From Toxotes chatareus (taxonomy: Eukaryota; Chordata; Actinopteri; Toxotidae): DNA of 64,000 bases. The stretch covers positions 372,001 to 436,000 of the forward strand of contig CM028902.1 of NCBI GenBank assembly GCA_016801885.1, written 5' to 3'. The notes below the pieces were generated by a model. The model saw nothing but the letters and a program-made list of their open reading frames with translations. It ran no database searches and had not been told where the DNA came from. A program made the translations under genes and the position numbers. This document shows positions 30,401 to 44,960 of the stretch, in pieces; position 1 is the stretch's first letter, and each line of letters starts with the position of its first letter.

Positions 30401-32988
30401 TATCGAAGCTTCCACAGCAGAAAGTTTTAAAACCCATCAGTGATGCAGCCTGAGACCAGAAAACACTTCATATAGAAATGTATATTAAGAATCCGTGTGA
30501 AACCACACGGCTGCAGAGGCCTGAATGTCTGAAAGTTTAATACAAGAAATGTTTAGAAACTTGACTCAGCTGTCCTAATTTCTAATCCTGTCACTGCCGC
30601 AGACGAGCAGGAGTCAGAGTTAGTTCCCCTTCCCGGTCTCTGTTGGTTCTCTCAGGCGAGAGAGAATCACTATTTATCGGCCTCCTCTTGTTTTGGCAGG
30701 ACGCAGCCAAATAAACAATAGTGTGTTTGTGTTGAGGCTCAGCACGGGGCCTCCCATTGGCTGCAATCAGAGGCGACAGCACAGAGGGCCTGTAAGGGAC
30801 ACACTGGACTGTGAGATCCCATCAGCCACCTGGGCGTCCTGGATGGAACCCTGCCGGGGGCGGGCGGTGCTCTGAGGTCGACTTGTCATGACTGAAGGAT
30901 GAAAGATGAACTGATTAAAAAATAGCTGATTCATTGATGCTCTGGTTCTTTGAGAAAAAGTCAAATTTACAAAATGCCTGAGAACGTGAAAACCGAAGGA
31001 AAGACACCAACTGTGATTCCCAGATGCATTTCAGCAACAAACATCGCAAAACTCTGACATGCAAACAGTGTGATGAAACTAACGTTTACGTGTTGAGAGT
31101 TCATGCTGTTTTCTGATTGGTTGGTTGCAGATGTGGCTCTGTTTGTGAAGTTTGAGATGGAAACGTTACACAGATCAAGTGTAAATCTTCCCGAGTTACA
31201 GAGTCAGAGAGTTCAGTTATACTAAAAAGACTGAGGATGCTTCATTTGTCAAAGACAGACAGCTGAAGCCTGAAGTTCAGTAAAACTTTGGACTGTATTT
31301 CTAACAGAATGAGGACAGTGGAAACACTCTTTAATGTCCGATATGAACAGAAGGAAAGATTTAACATATGAGCACGTGATCATTGTTTCAGTAAAAGTGA
31401 ACCTGTCGTACAGGATGACACGAACTGAGGCGACGAATCACATAAAGAGCTGATGTGTCTTTGACAAACTGACGTCTCTGTTGTTTCTGCTCGGAGCAGA
31501 AAGGTTTGGCAGGGAGGCGTCCTGTTTTTCAGCAGCTGTAAAAATGTTTCTGTTAATGCTTCAGTTTTCTTTGATGTCAGAGTTTGTGGCTGAACCTCCG
31601 GTGAAGAGGTGAAGGTGTTACAGTAAGCTGTGGGTGGAGACTGATAGTGATAGTGAATGTTATTTCCAGTCCGAGTAAAACGCCCCGTTCTCTCTCCTCC
31701 TGTGGGCGTTCATGTGTGTTTCCTCGTCTCTGATACAGAGAGATTGGACGGAGACCAAAACCAGTATAAAAGAAGAGATTCACTTTAACTTCAACATACA
31801 ATTAGAGTTGAGTCATTTGTATTTCTGCCATCAAACGCACAACAAAGCTCTGCATGGCTCTGTAACCAGGAGCAGTTCAGCTCCCGTCTCTTTGCAGCAG
31901 GTTCCACTGAACAAAGCAGTGAAACTAACTGAAGTAACTTTGAGCAGGATTTTTTTTTTAGCCCTTTCTGATGTGCACACATGCATGTACAGCCCCTCAG
32001 TCAGAAACAACACGCCAGAAAAAGTGAAACTTTCCCCTGCTGACAAAATTAAACCTGCGGTCGTGTCAGTTTTACAGAAGGAGAGTCTGTTAGAATATTT
32101 CAGACAGTAAAGTGACAAACTCTCACTCTGACATGTTCAGAAATATTCTCAGTTCACATGCTGATACAGAGCTGAGAGCTTAGGGCTTGGTCGTCTCTGT
32201 CTGTGGTTTCTGGAAAGCGAGACTCAGCGAGACCTCTGCGCTGTAAACAAACAGGCTGGTCTTGGGTCAGCGCCGTTGCACAGGAAGCTGTGGTTTGGAG
32301 GAAACCGATGTTTCTGCGTTTCTAAATCAATCAGACGCAGCTGAAGCTGCTCCACTCCGCCTGCTGTCAGCAGGAAGTTAAACCTGCAGAGAACTGCTGT
32401 CAGGCGCTTTTTACCTGTCAGTATGTCTGTCTGTTTACCCGTCTGTCTGTTTACCTGTCTGGTCATCTCTTGGATGGCCTGTGGTGAGATGTGGTTCAGA
32501 TGTTCATGGTCCCCTCAAGATGAACTGGAATAACTCTGCTGACCCTCTGACTTTTCCTCTAGCGCCATCATCAGGTCACATTTTAATTTGTCCATCACTT
32601 TGGTTTGTGATCATTTACCTGTGGAACTAATGACGTTCCCATCATCCACAGCTGGACTGTGTGTTTCCTTCTCATTAGCTAATGTTAGCGTGGTTATGAG
32701 GAACATGGAGAACATGGCACTTGCTGAACATCAGCTTGCTAGCGCTGTCATTGTTAGCATGTTAGCATGCTAATGTTTAGCATGACTGTGAAAGGCCGGC
32801 CACACAGAGCTGTTAGCATGGCTGCAGACCTGAGCGCCTCGTAAATACTGCACCAGCTCAAGGTGTCCAGCTGAGAGGTCAGAGTTCACCGGGCTGATTG
32901 ACAGCAGAGATATACTGGACCAACAGTGGCTTAGGACTCTGTGTGTTAATATACTGATGTTGCACTTTGTTTCCTGTCTCCACAACAG
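27432..32988. other. Putative prr5l intron 1
   Basis: Contents seen: a 29-bp minisatellite at 29394-29537, a GT run near 30072-30090, a C homopolymer run at about 30253-30266, and a patch with repeated gttagcatgctaa-type motifs at 32670-32790, a motif frequent in fish genomes. No exon or RNA gene could be supported. The intron identity depends on the inferred first exon. Confidence 0.4.
29394..29537. repeat. 29-bp minisatellite, about five copies
   Basis: The unit starts aggaccgggtctgaacaggg and ends cctcatgtt. Five head-to-tail copies differ by single substitutions (actggg, ggacag, cgtgtt variants). There are no spacers, so it is a simple minisatellite. Confidence 0.9.
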
Positions 32989-32993
32989 AGTGC

Positions 32994-33930
32994 ATGATGG
33001 GATCTTTCCGGCGCCCCAGGCCTCGGTTTATGAGCTCGCCAGTTCTGTCCGACCTCGCCCGGTTCCATGCCAGTTCACCTGCTCTGCAGATCTCCAACAC
33101 CAGCGTGTGGAACAGGTCAGCAGCATCCTGACAGGAAACCCCACACACCCCACAGCTTCCTGGACTGTGTGATTGTAAATTCTGACTCGTGTTTTAATAT
33201 TTGGGCAAAATGTTTCGGTAGTGCGGCGTCAGGTGGACACAAAGTGAAACCTGCTCCGTCATGTGTTCACCCACTTTCCCTCAGTGAGTCTTTCTGCCTC
33301 CAGTTAGTGCTTTCCTATGTTTCCCCTTGTAACAGTCCTCAGCTCACCTCGACCCCGAACACCTGTCCTCTGACCTCTGACCCCTGTGACTCCTGTCGAG
33401 GTCACAGGTGACTAAACTTTGATGAGGTTCTACAACAAAAGCATGAAGGTGTCAGATCACAGCAGGCATCAGCTCAGTGAGACAAAAAATCCTTCACTCA
33501 AGATCCACTAATGTAAATGGGAGAGAAAAGTATGTCCACTTTGAGTTATAATAATAATTATTATTATTTTTATCACTATTATTATTATTATTGGTAGTAG
33601 TAGTAGAAGGAGCCCTGGTGATTACCTTAGTGTCCATGAACCTTCATGTTCCAAGTTCAAGTTCATGTTGTCCCTCATCTCTCTCTCTCTCCTCACTGTC
33701 TGTAATCTCTCAACCGTGTGGTAAAGACAGGAAAAGACAAAAATTTCATGCTGAGTTTAGCTTCATGACTCAGTCCACTATCTAACACAATATCTTCAGT
33801 CTGTCGTCTGCATGAGCTCACTGAACATCAGATGCTATCAGTCGGCTTCATGTCGAAATGTCGTCAGTCTGAGTCCACAATCCCACAAAGTGCAGATATT
33901 ATCGTCATGTGTTTAGGACACATCGCTCAG

Positions 33931-33964
<34 letters not shown>

Positions 33965-36900
33965 TTGTTATGGGTCCAAACAGAAGAGAAAGTGCTTGCT
34001 TGTGTTTTCCAGATGTCAGAGGGCAGAGCAGGTTGTGTTGAAGGTCGGGATTCTGAGGCCACCGTCTCCAGATTCCATCAGACTGTGTGAAAACTGGTTT
34101 AAGGTTTAGACTTAACCTACCTCTTCATGATTTAGAGGTGTGTGAGACACAGTAGTGTTTATCCAGCTGTTAACCCAGAGGAAGAACCTCCCCTGTAGTC
34201 CAGTTTGTGTTCACACTGACTTTTTTTCAGAGGACTGGCAGGTACCTTGTTGATTGGTTCCACCATTGGTTATGTTTGTGCTGTAAGTGGATTGGTTGTG
34301 CTGATCCTCATGTGGAGCCACCATCATCGACCCTTGTGGATCCTTACAGATGCAGAAACACATGTTGTTCCTCAGCTGGCTTCTCTCTGTCTGTGTTGAG
34401 GTTATTTCACCTCTGGCAGGCGACACTCAGAGCTCCTCTCTGTCTTTGCCCTGTTTCCTGCTTTCACGGCGCTGAATAGGATGTTTGGTAGGAAGTGGCA
34501 GCCGGGTCATGTCCTGTCAAACAGCTGAGTCACATATGAGGACCGTCGCACACTGTGACCCGACACAGTCGTTCTTCAGCACAACTGAAAAAGCCTCAGT
34601 GTGAAACAGATTTTTAACCTAAGCCCATGAACAATGAGCCACAGCCAGATGGACTTGTTGACCCCTGACCTCTGACTTTACCTGTGTTTGTCTGTGTGTC
34701 CCTCAGCGTCCAATCTGCTGTGATCAAGGTTTTCCAGGGTGGAGCTCTGCAGACTAACGAGCTGTACACGCTTAACGAGAGCATCAGGTGACAAACACCT
34801 TTTCTCTTTCTCTTTAAATAAGCGTTTAAATTCAACACAGAGCAAGCTTCATTTTTCTGTCACACAGATGATAGAAAAACTGATTTTTGATGACAAGTTT
34901 TATTTATTTCATGTTCAATATTAACCCTGAATATTAAGATGTGACGTGTTGTCCCAGAGTTATCTGAATGCTCACTTTAACCTGCAGTTTACGTCACGTC
35001 ACAGTTTAAACTAAAATAATAAATTGATAGAGAAAATTAAAAGCAACTTGTGATTCAGTCACATTTACAGCAGAAATATCAAACATTATTATATCAAACA
35101 GAGAGACATGAGAACAACAAGCAGAACAACACTGAGCGAAGTAAAGAAACAGGACAGGACACGATAGAGTCTCAGGTTTACTGAGTCATCAGGATAACGG
35201 CTGTTTTAGTTCAGGTTTCCTCAGAAAGACTCGGTAAACTGCAGCTGTGCGTGCGTGCGTGTTGAAGATGATCAGAGGAAACATGGCTGCTGTCAGCGTC
35301 CCTTCCTTCCTTCCTTCCTTAGCTCCTCTGTGTCTTTGCAGGTGGCTCCTTAAAACAGAGATGGGCTCCTTCATCACAGACTACTTCCAGGTATTTTCAC
35401 TTTTCATTTAAAACCTGAAAGTGTGACTGAGTTTGTGTCACCAGCAGCTTCACAAACAGAAACCGATATCTGGAAGTGTTTTCAGTAATCAGAGGAAACC
35501 TGTGGTGTCTCTGCCTCTTTTATCTGCGTTTGCTTCAGCTGAACTTTTAATCATTAAAAGTCTGATGATGCTGGATTTTTAGGCCAATCTCAGTGACACT
35601 ATTCAAGAATAAAAAAATGTATGTAGGGCGATGTATTTCCTGGTGTTTGTTTATAAAATCAAATCTGATTATGTTACAAGATATTTTACATCTGAGCAAT
35701 AAACATAATTATCAAAGTGGACAAAAGCAGCACAAGAAAATTATGAATAATAACCAGCAAACTATAAAACCAACACTCAGCCTGCGTAATCCACATACCC
35801 TGACCTGTGACCTGAACTCACCTGAGCCCCTTTTTTCTGTTTCTGTTTCATGGAGCTGTTGCTGTTCAAAGTGATTTTCTGTAAGGACCCAAACGGTTCT
35901 TCTGTTTATGTGTATTTTATGGGACTTTTTCACCAATGAGGAAATAAAAAGCACTTTGAAATGTAACAGAATCACAGATACAAAGGATTTAAAATGAATA
36001 ATAAAAAGAGATGATAAAAATATGTTAAATCAGAAGAAGATAGATTAAACAGAAGAATAAAAACTATAGTGCAGCTCCAGTGATTGGCTGTAGTGATTAA
36101 CCAATCACCAATCAGCAGCCAGTCAGACGCTCCGGCTGCCAGTTGATCCCTCAGACAGCAGCCTGGTCATGTGACTGCAGACCACATGCTGCTGCATCGT
36201 CCAAAAAGAGAAGAATGAAAGTCACCACACTTCACAGGTTCGCTGTCCTGTTTGTACCGTGTGTGATCTGCTGATTTCACACTCACCTGTGCAGACGTGT
36301 GACCTGTTAGAGCTGCTCTCACTCTGACACATGTTGTGTGTTTCACTGATAACTGAGCGCAGCGTGGAAGCTGTGTCTTTGCCTGCAGCAGGTCTGTGAT
36401 GTGAGCAGCAGGTGCTGGTCAGACAGAACAGAAACGTTCAGAGTCTGAGCTGATGGCGTGAGGTGGGGCTCACAGTTGGCTGCAAACTGTGAAGACGTTT
36501 ATCTGTCGCTCATCGTACGTTCGTTCTCCACCAGCTGAAGACGTTTCTGCATCAGAGCACAGGTGTGGACTTGTTCAGCTCTAAGCTCCTGGATTTAAGA
36601 TCGATCCGAACGCTGTGTACTGTGTATGTTCAGCTCCAGTCTGTGTGGTCACATGACACAACATGAAACTGGTGACTTTCACACCAGGTCTCAGCTGAGT
36701 ATTCGGACCAGTGGTTTTTCAAAGTTAACAGGACAGAACGGTGATGTTTCCAGGATGTGTCCCATTGTCCCTGGAAAACTTTGAATTTTTTGTTTTCCAG
36801 TCAAAGTTCAGGTTGCTGAGTTTTAATAGAGATCACAAACCCCACAGGTAGGTGGGTAGGTTTGTTTTTTAATAGCTCACATTTAGAAAATTAAAAAACT

Positions 36901-39900
36901 TCTTGTCTTGTTTTCTACTGTCCAGTCACATGATGAGGACTTAAAGCCATAAATCCTAATAAACCTCCTGTGAACGGAAATGAAACAGCTGTGTAACCTG
37001 CTTCTTTCTGAGCAGCTGAACGTTATAAAATTAGTTTAAACCACATTATTAGAATTCTGCTTTCCTGATGACGAAGGGGGAAGTGCTTTCATAACCAAAT
37101 CAACCACATATTTAAACTTGTTAGCTGCAGGGGCCAGTTAACATCAGCAGACTGTCAGGTTCCACCACAGGTCCGTCTGTTGGTCTGCAGCTGCAGCTCT
37201 GTGTAATTCACTTCTTACACTAAACTGATTGCTGCTTACTCTGTCCTGAAGCTGCGCGTCTCATTAATCGACCGCGGTCTCAGTAGTGAGGTTTGGATCT
37301 GCAGACAGTGATGAGGGTGACAGGTAGGATGTGGATAGATGTCCTCTTCCTCTTCAGAGACAACAGCGGGGGAAGTCTTCGGTCTGTAATCTCTGCACCG
37401 ATGTCTGGACTCTGTCTTTTTCAGCTCTTTGTGCCAGAGCTGACATGTCTTTCCCGCCCACATCCTGAGAGTGGTCAGCGTCCATCCTGTCCTCACGGAT
37501 CTGACCTCTGCAGAGCTCCTCTGAACTTTGACATGAGGGGACCATGAACATCTGAACCATATCTCATCACAGTCCATTGGACAGCTGTAGATATTTGGTA
37601 TTACATGTATCATATACTGAAGGATGAGTTTTAAACATGACTGACAGGTTATTTTAGGCCAGTAATCGTGGCCTAAAAGCTGGTGTCATTGTGTATTTTG
37701 CTCATTATGAACATATCTCATGTGCAGGTCAAACCAACAGTAACATTTTACATTAGGTTCCCTTTATACATCAGTATGTAACCACCTGATTAAAGGGTTT
37801 ATAACAGTGTAATGCTGATTATAAGCCTGTTCTCTCACCTCCGCGTTTCACTTTAAAAAGTCTCAGTAATTTAATATCAGCTGGTACTGAACTGAGTGCA
37901 GAGGTCAGTGGAGCTCTGTGGCTCAGAGGGACCAGACTCATCACAGACCTGGTAACAGGAGACTGATCTGAGATCTGATTTGCTGGTTCAGACTTCTTGT
38001 CCTGTGTCTAACTGACAGTCTGTGGTTCAGGTCTATACGGTACACAGGTTCAGTGTGTGTCTGTTGTTTATTTGCAGTGTTATTGTTCTGCACAGGAAGC
38101 TCATCTCTCCTCGACACCACATTTACACTACACGCATCTGCTTTCAGATAATGAGCCTGGCTGAAACCAGCTTTTGGTTTCAGAGCTCTCTCTCATCACA
38201 GAAATCAATGGCAACGGTTGCTCAGTTGCTCAGGGTAACAGACCACTGACAGCCTTTTTTTGTTTGGTTTGGTTGCTGCTGTGGGGAACTGCTGACAAAC
38301 AGATCAGGCTTATAGGAAGTAATCTGCCAAATGTAAAAGTCCCTGCGAGTACATCACCTTAGTTCGTTAATCTGCTGTAATATTACGGAACTCTCAACTG
38401 TCATGGTTCAGTCAGTACTGAACTGTATTTGGTGTTCACAGATACACATGTAAGTGTGGGAAAAGGAGAAGTCTATGAACATCAGTCATAAAAAGTGAAT
38501 AAAGAAAACAGGAAATGAGAGAAAAGACCATTTATTCTGAGTTAAAAGATGATTTAATGGAAATGATGTTCTCATGTTGTTGCTTTGTGGTTGTAGCAGC
38601 TTTGTGTTCTGCTGCCTGAAGTGTGTAACTGTAACACCGAGAAGAGGACGCTTAAACGCTGTTGTATCATTGGCTTAAAATAAAAAAATAATGGTTAATT
38701 TGAAGACAAAGGAAAGTTTGATTATATATAAATTAAATTTTGTCTTTGTTATTAATTTTACCACCACCACCACCAACAACAACAATCATCATCATCCTCA
38801 TCATCATGTTTGTGTGTGTTCTCAGAACCAGCTGCTGACTCGAGGTCTGTCTGAAGTCCTGGATCAGATCCTGCTCCACTCTGGTGAGACTGGTTAGTGG
38901 TTTCTGAGTCTGAATTCAACTCTCATATTGATTCTTCATTTGGGGACCAAAAGGAAGAGACAGAAAATAAGAGCAGCAGAGCTTTAATATCCTGAGGGGA
39001 AATTAGTTTCAGCAGTTAGGGTTTTTTTTTTTTTTTTTGTTCCTTCCATCCAGTTGTTTCTGATCAGGAGACAAACTCTTATTAAAGCTCAGACTTTAAA
39101 TAGGAATCAAAAGCTTTGTTGTTTATTTTGAAATTCCAGTCTGACTTTGCTGAGACTTGTTTTAATTAGAAATCAGATTGAACAGGAGCTGACTTCAGGC
39201 CTGTGAGGTGATATGATCAGATGTCAGACAGCAGTGAGAGCTTAGACTGAATGAGCAGAGGACACAACAGTGTCTTCACGTCCAATCATTGTCTCTTTGC
39301 TTCCAGGCAGGACAGACGGATTTGACATCTCATTGATTCAGATGATTTTTGAGTCGAATTTGGTATCAAATGATTTTTCTGTGATAGAATGAGACTTCAG
39401 TTATTAATCATAAAACTTTTTTATTTGTGTTTACAGCAGCTGAAGGTAGATTATTAGGATTATCAAGTCATTTAAAACATTTAATTTGATTTGGTTTTAT
39501 TTTTATCTGATGATCACGTTAGTGATAAATGTATCATGGATGTCTGTAAGGTTTCATGTATTAAGACTCAGGGTTGCATCATTGTCTGTGTTTACACACA
39601 ACACAGCAACAGAAACATTGAGCTGGTGAGCTGATTTCCTCTTTAGTGCATCAGGATGATGTTGGACATGAGGTGTCAATGTGTTTCCATGGTAACCATG
39701 TCTCGTATCCTGTAAGGTGACGACCAGCTGATCGTCCTCGCAGACATGTGGGAAAGATTCTTCACTGAGACCCTCCCCACCCTGCAGGCCATCTTCTACC
39801 CTGTCCAGGTAAAACACACACACACACACGCTGTCAACACTGGAGCACATGAAAGACCGAAACATAATTGGCTGTGAGACAGACAGTGTTAGATTCAGAT

Positions 39901-40817
39901 CCTGGAGATCAGGAAACATCAAGTTGTTAAATTTTCCTTTTTAATAAATTTGTACAAATTTCCAAAATTGTGTTGTGTCTTTGTCGTCATGGGGAACTGA
40001 GAGTGATGAGAGAAAAATGAATTAAATGGTTTTAGCACAGAGTGAAGGGTCTGAAGACTTTGTGGATGCACTGTAAAAAAAACCCTGATTAAGTGACTCT
40101 ACAAGTAATGAGTCCAAATACTCTGACTACTTTAATCAAGGCTCCTTGAATTAAAAGACAGTTTGAGCATCTTGTTTCCATAGCAATGTGGATAAACAGG
40201 CACTGATTGTTTCATCAGGTTTGAACAAGACAAGAGTAGGATTTGTTTTAATGAGGCATATGGACAAATTGATTTATGCGTCTGTATGTTATCTATTTGT
40301 ATAGTGCAGTGGCCTGTTAGTCAGACCTACTGTCTACAGAGCTGACAATAATTATATATTTTGGTTTATAATTTCTCAGTATAATCATATGTCATAATCA
40401 TAGTCTGTCAGTGCTTGAGATATTCAACAACAAATCATCATCAACAAAATCAGCAGCTTTTCAGTGAAAACATCACAAGTTCAACAAGCACAAATAACTC
40501 AAACACTTCCTGTGTCCTCAGAGTCAGCTGTGTGTGTGTGTGTGTGTGTATTTACTCGAGGAACTGAAGGTGCCGAGTCAAATCCTTAAATCAGCTTGGA
40601 TCATTTGAGTGGAGAGGTCAGTGGGCTAACCTGCTCTGGACTGAAAGAAACTACTGCTAATGTGTGTGTCTTCAGGGTCAGGAGCTGACAGTCAGGCAGA
40701 TGGCTCTTCTGGCCTTTAGAGATCTGGTGCTGTTGAAGCTTCATCTGGAGGAAACTCTGGGAGCTGCTGCCTCCGTCCCCCCACCTGTCACTCAGATGCT
40801 GCTGGTGCTGCAGGTAA

Positions 40818-40859
<42 letters not shown>

Positions 40860-43800
40860 TTGTACTAACCTTAAAGGACAGTTCTTGTCTTACTGCAGCT
40901 CATTATAACTTCTTCCTGTAATAATTGCTGACATTTGTGATCGTGCCAACACAGCCACAGCTGACGGGTGAGAAACAAACAGCTAATCCAGATTTTCTCA
41001 GTCATTAATGTTGGAGATCAAGTGAGCACAGCTGAGATGTTGGGAATAATCCCTCTGTTCAAAGGAAAACTACTTGTGTGCAGCTACAGTAGGTACAGTA
41101 GGTCAAAGCAGGTCAAGGTCATGGGTGTTTTATTACAGACAGTTTGTTTTAAACCTTTCACTTTGTTCCCAGATCTCAATTAATTTCATTTATTCATCAA
41201 GTGGAATTTTACTATTACAAATACAGATAATGGACCCAGGTTCCAGAAGTGAAAAGAAAAAGTATGCGAACCCATTTTTAAGACAATTTATAAATAAATG
41301 CAGATAATTGTAAAGGGTTTGCCTCCTTTTCTACGCCTTATGTTTTTAATCATCAGTCCTGACACAACATTAAGTCTAACTGTGACTCTGCAGCCAAGAA
41401 CAAAGCCTCAGACAGAGAAGTTCTCTCTCCTCAGGCTGGAAAACCTCAGTTGTTCGTGGGTAAGACAGAAAAACAATAACACACACCTGTCAGGACCCGG
41501 TCCACTAAGACTTTAGTTCAGGTACCATATGTGGGCTTCACCATGTCTCAACCCTAAACCCCAGCATCCCTGGTTTCAGTCTGAGGAACCTTTGTTACTT
41601 CCTCTTTTTCCTCATTTTCTTTCCTCTCTCCACTGTCTGAAAAAATAAAGGCCCAGAAAACAGGTGTCACCTGCTCTGTGCATCACCTGTGCCTCTGTTT
41701 GTCACAGGGTATCCATGAGTCCAGTGGTCCCAGTTTGGAGTATTACCAGTTAGAACGTCTGGTGGAGATCGTCGTGTCTCCGTACCTCAGCAGTGTTCTG
41801 CCCCACAGAAACCAGCTGCTGTTAGGTGAGTTTTACTGGCACTACTGATGCTGATGCTACTACAGGCAATAATGGTTCATATTTACATTGTGATGCGCTC
41901 AGTCTTACTGCTGTTATGTCACTGTAGTAATTCACCTGAGGTGAGACTGTTTTGAGAACTCAACTTTGTTGGTGAAAAACGCGAGGGAAACACTACAGTG
42001 AGTTAGCGAATGACCCTGTCTCACACCACACTGTAACTCAGGAAGAAAATGACTTTTGGCAGCTGATTCATCTGAAAATGAAACGTCTGAAGCATGATTT
42101 GTATTAATGAGCTAAAAAATTAACAAGGAAAACACATGAAAGATCATTGGGCTAAAAGGAGAAGGAGCTCATCTTGTGGAAGTATTGCTTTAAAGTCCTG
42201 ATGTCCTCAGCAGTCAGTCAGCTTGTTTCTGAGGTCAGAGGTCAGGGGGTGTGGCTGTGTAAAAATGTGCTGTTTAAATCCTCTCAGCAGGGAGGTGAGC
42301 CGCTTAATCTGCTGCTGTGGTTTCGTTTGGGAATTAACCAGGTCACAGAGTCTGTTTCTGTCACAAACACAACTCTGCTCTGAAAACCTCAGTCACACCT
42401 GTGACAACAGCAACGGCAACACACCTGCTGAGCCGAGGGTGAGCTAATAACAGGACAGATATCAGACCAGCAGAGACTCAAAGACTCATCACTGCACAAT
42501 GTGAAGGAAAAGGCTTTGTTACCACCTCCATAACCTGAGGGGAGCAACCATCGGAAAACAGAGGGAAAATATTAAGCATGAAAAATAGGAACGGTTGAAA
42601 AAACAAATTTAGCTTATTGATGGATGGATATGGAAAATCAGGTATGAAACACAGAACCTGGAGCGAGACAGGAGAGCCGATCAGGACCAGGGCTGCAGCT
42701 AATCTGCTAACACTTCACTTCCTGCTCAAGTCCCTGAGCACAATTTATGAGCAGCACGTAAAGATTTGGTAAAAAAGTTTCTACAGTTTAAATGTTTATT
42801 AATGCTCAGTATTTGTTCTGCATATTTCCACTGATATGTGTCCACAGGAGGAGTCAGAGCTGGAAACACACACATCAAACACTGAGAGACCAGTTGTTAT
42901 TTACAGATTATTATGAATATTATTTCCTAGCTTTCTCTGACCAGCAGAGTGTCTTTGAAAAGCTGTAACCATCAAATGTTTAAAGTTAGTTAAATTAGTT
43001 AAGTTTACTCCTTTATTATTATACTCAAGCGAACGAAACACACAAACACACACACACACACACGCACTAGAGACACTGGGGCAGAGGGCTGCCTATTAAG
43101 ATCCCCGGGGAGCTGGGGTGGATCGGTGCCTTGCTCAGGGGCACCACAGCCGTGGTCGCAGAGGGAGGGGGGGCATCTCCTTCACCACCACCCATATCCG
43201 TTTTCACTTAAGTTATTAAGGAACTATCAAAATATTTGCCAGTTAAATTCTGTCGATCGACTTATTGGTTAACAGATGAACTGTTTCAGATAAAATCAGG
43301 AAAATGTCGCGCTGTCGTGTGTTTCCAGGAGTTTGTTCTCAGGAGTTTCTTCCTCAACGTTTGCCAAGAAGACTCACCAATTATCAGCTTTTCCTCTTTA
43401 ATTCTTATGATGGAAATGTGACAAAAATTAGCAAATAAGTTCAAAAATAATACTAAATAATAATCATAAAAATACATATTTTATACAACTGAAACCCCTT
43501 TAGAATTACTGCTAGGAAAAAAAGCCCTTCTCCACCTGCTTTCATTTTCTTAATTTGAATTAAAGAAAATGCACAAAAAACAATCCACTGATCAAAGTTA
43601 ACAAAACATTCATTGATAATAAAATAACTTAGAGGAAAGTTTTCCATTGAGTGCTTCGGTGTAGTTGACTTTTAGCAGCGTGGCTAACAGATGCTAACGG
43701 AAATCTGCAGCTGCAGTTCACAGACTAAAACCTTTATCTGTTTGTCTTCAGTTCATATGCCGCAGCAGCTTTTCTTTAAGAAAAGCCTTCATTCAGGCTC

Positions 43801-44960
43801 CACAAACAAACAGCCTCAGGAGGATCAGAGCTTAAACTCACCACATCACCGCGGCTGCCACAGCCTGATTTGATTATAGTCTAATCCCTGCTGTGACTTG
43901 AAGCAGACCAGCACTGAGATTTTCCTGCAGGAGGCCACTGCAGGAACTCAACTGTACTGTACTGTTATATAATACTGATAAATGAGCTTTAGAAGGCAGT
44001 TTATATGAATGCAGACTCAGACATGTCGAGGACATTAGGGTAAATACAGAACACCTGAGGCAACCCAGCAGGAAGGTCCATGAAGTTTGACAGGACGTAA
44101 ACACACAGGGTCGTCCTTTTTACCACAGAGTCTGAAGAGCCTGAACTCATCCCAGTCTAACGCTGACACATCATCACAGGTCAGCTGTTACAGAGCGACA
44201 TGCTGTTCCATGTGAAGTGGAGTGTTTGTGTTCACCTGCTGAACCTGTGTGTGCAGGTCATGACCTCTGACCCAGGCTTTTTGAACACACACTTGACACT
44301 TTCTCCCAAATTCATCTCGACTTATTTGGTGTTTGGAAACTTTTAGTTCTGTTATCTGGTATAAAGTCATTCACTCTTGAAACCAGAGTTTTGTTGATTG
44401 TTTGTACAGTTAAATTTCTGCCTTAAAGTTTTAAAGATTCAGTTTTGTGAAAACTTTCACACCCGAGTCAAAAAGTTTCTGATTTATGGTCAGTGTGACT
44501 CTGAGCCTCTGAGCAATCACAAACTTAAAAAAAAAACATGTCTGCGGTTGTCTCTGCCCGCTCATATCAGCTTCCTGTCTCTCCTCATACAGAGCCCCGT
44601 CATCTGCGGTCATCTGGGTCGTTGCTCGGCGACCAGCCAGAGATCACCATCACTCAGCATCACAGCTCCTCAGACTCGTCGTCTCTGGCTCCCCTGGTGG
44701 AGCAGGAGGGCGAGGCCTACCTGGAGAAGGTTGGAGGTGTGCGGCGCCACACGGTGGCCAACGCGCACTCTGACGTCCGACTGCTGTCGGCGTCAGGCAG
44801 GATACATGCTGGGACGGAAAAGGACAGAAGAGTGAGAGGTGGGGAGGGGGGTGTGGAGTTTTTGGTGGGAGGCAGGCCGATGAGTCCCAGGCCCTTCTCC
44901 AGTCAACCGGACATGGTGGAGCCTCCGATGGGAGGAGTGATCTGCCTTCCTAACAGCTAG
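32994..44960 (+). CDS. prr5l: Proline-rich protein 5-like (Protor-2)
   Basis: PRR5L binds Rictor in mTOR complex 2 and is reported to affect PKC signalling and ZFP36-linked mRNA decay; it acts in the cytoplasm. Coding exons are 32994-33115, 34707-34787, 35342-35390, 38826-38883, 39717-39808, 40676-40813, 41708-41825 and 44593-44960, in frame for 341 residues (human about 368). The N-terminal MGSFRRPRPRFMSSPVLSDL is diagnostic of PRR5L rather than PRR5. The HbrB-type domain (about residues 40-215) includes TLPTLQAIFYPVQGQELTVR and VTQMLLVLQGIHE. The tail has EGEAYLEKVGGVRRHTVANA, also PRR5L-specific. Two adjacent ATGs (32994, 32997) are possible starts; the second aligns with the conserved MGSF. 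Introns are long and carry microsatellites but no other gene. Confidence 0.95.
33116..34706. other. prr5l intron between coding exons 1 and 2
   Basis: Simple repeats are ATT/AAT-rich 33545-33606 and (GT)n at 33933-33961. No other feature is supported. Confidence 0.6.
35299..35321. repeat. (CCTT)n microsatellite near a prr5l acceptor
   Basis: A run of CCTT tetranucleotides lies about 20 bases before the acceptor at 35341/35342. It may supply part of the polypyrimidine tract of prr5l coding exon 3. Confidence 0.8.
35391..38825. other. prr5l intron between coding exons 3 and 4
   Basis: About 3.4 kb with no supported exon. Overlapping open frames on both strands at 37236-37613 show no family similarity. 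An ACC/AAC/ATC-rich stretch at 38760-38805 precedes the exon 4 acceptor. Confidence 0.55.
40823..40857. repeat. (CA)n microsatellite
   Basis: About 17 CA units lie ten bases past the donor of the prr5l exon at 40676-40813. Confidence 0.9.
41826..44592. other. prr5l last intron
   Basis: About 2.8 kb. It includes a CA run at about 43040-43065 and a dispersed repeat-like patch at 43066-43160. The remainder is AT-rich without supported features. Confidence 0.55.
43066..43160. repeat. Dispersed teleost repeat fragment
   Basis: The patch contains gatcggtgccttgctcaggg followed by gcaccacagccgtgg, a motif that recurs in many fish genomes within repeats. It follows a CA run. The family was not assigned and needs a repeat-library search. 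Confidence 0.4.

Noticed and set aside
37236..37613. Overlapping 125- and 84-residue frames on opposite strands in a prr5l intron
   Set aside because: No splice-consistent context or recognised domain; chance frames in non-coding DNA.
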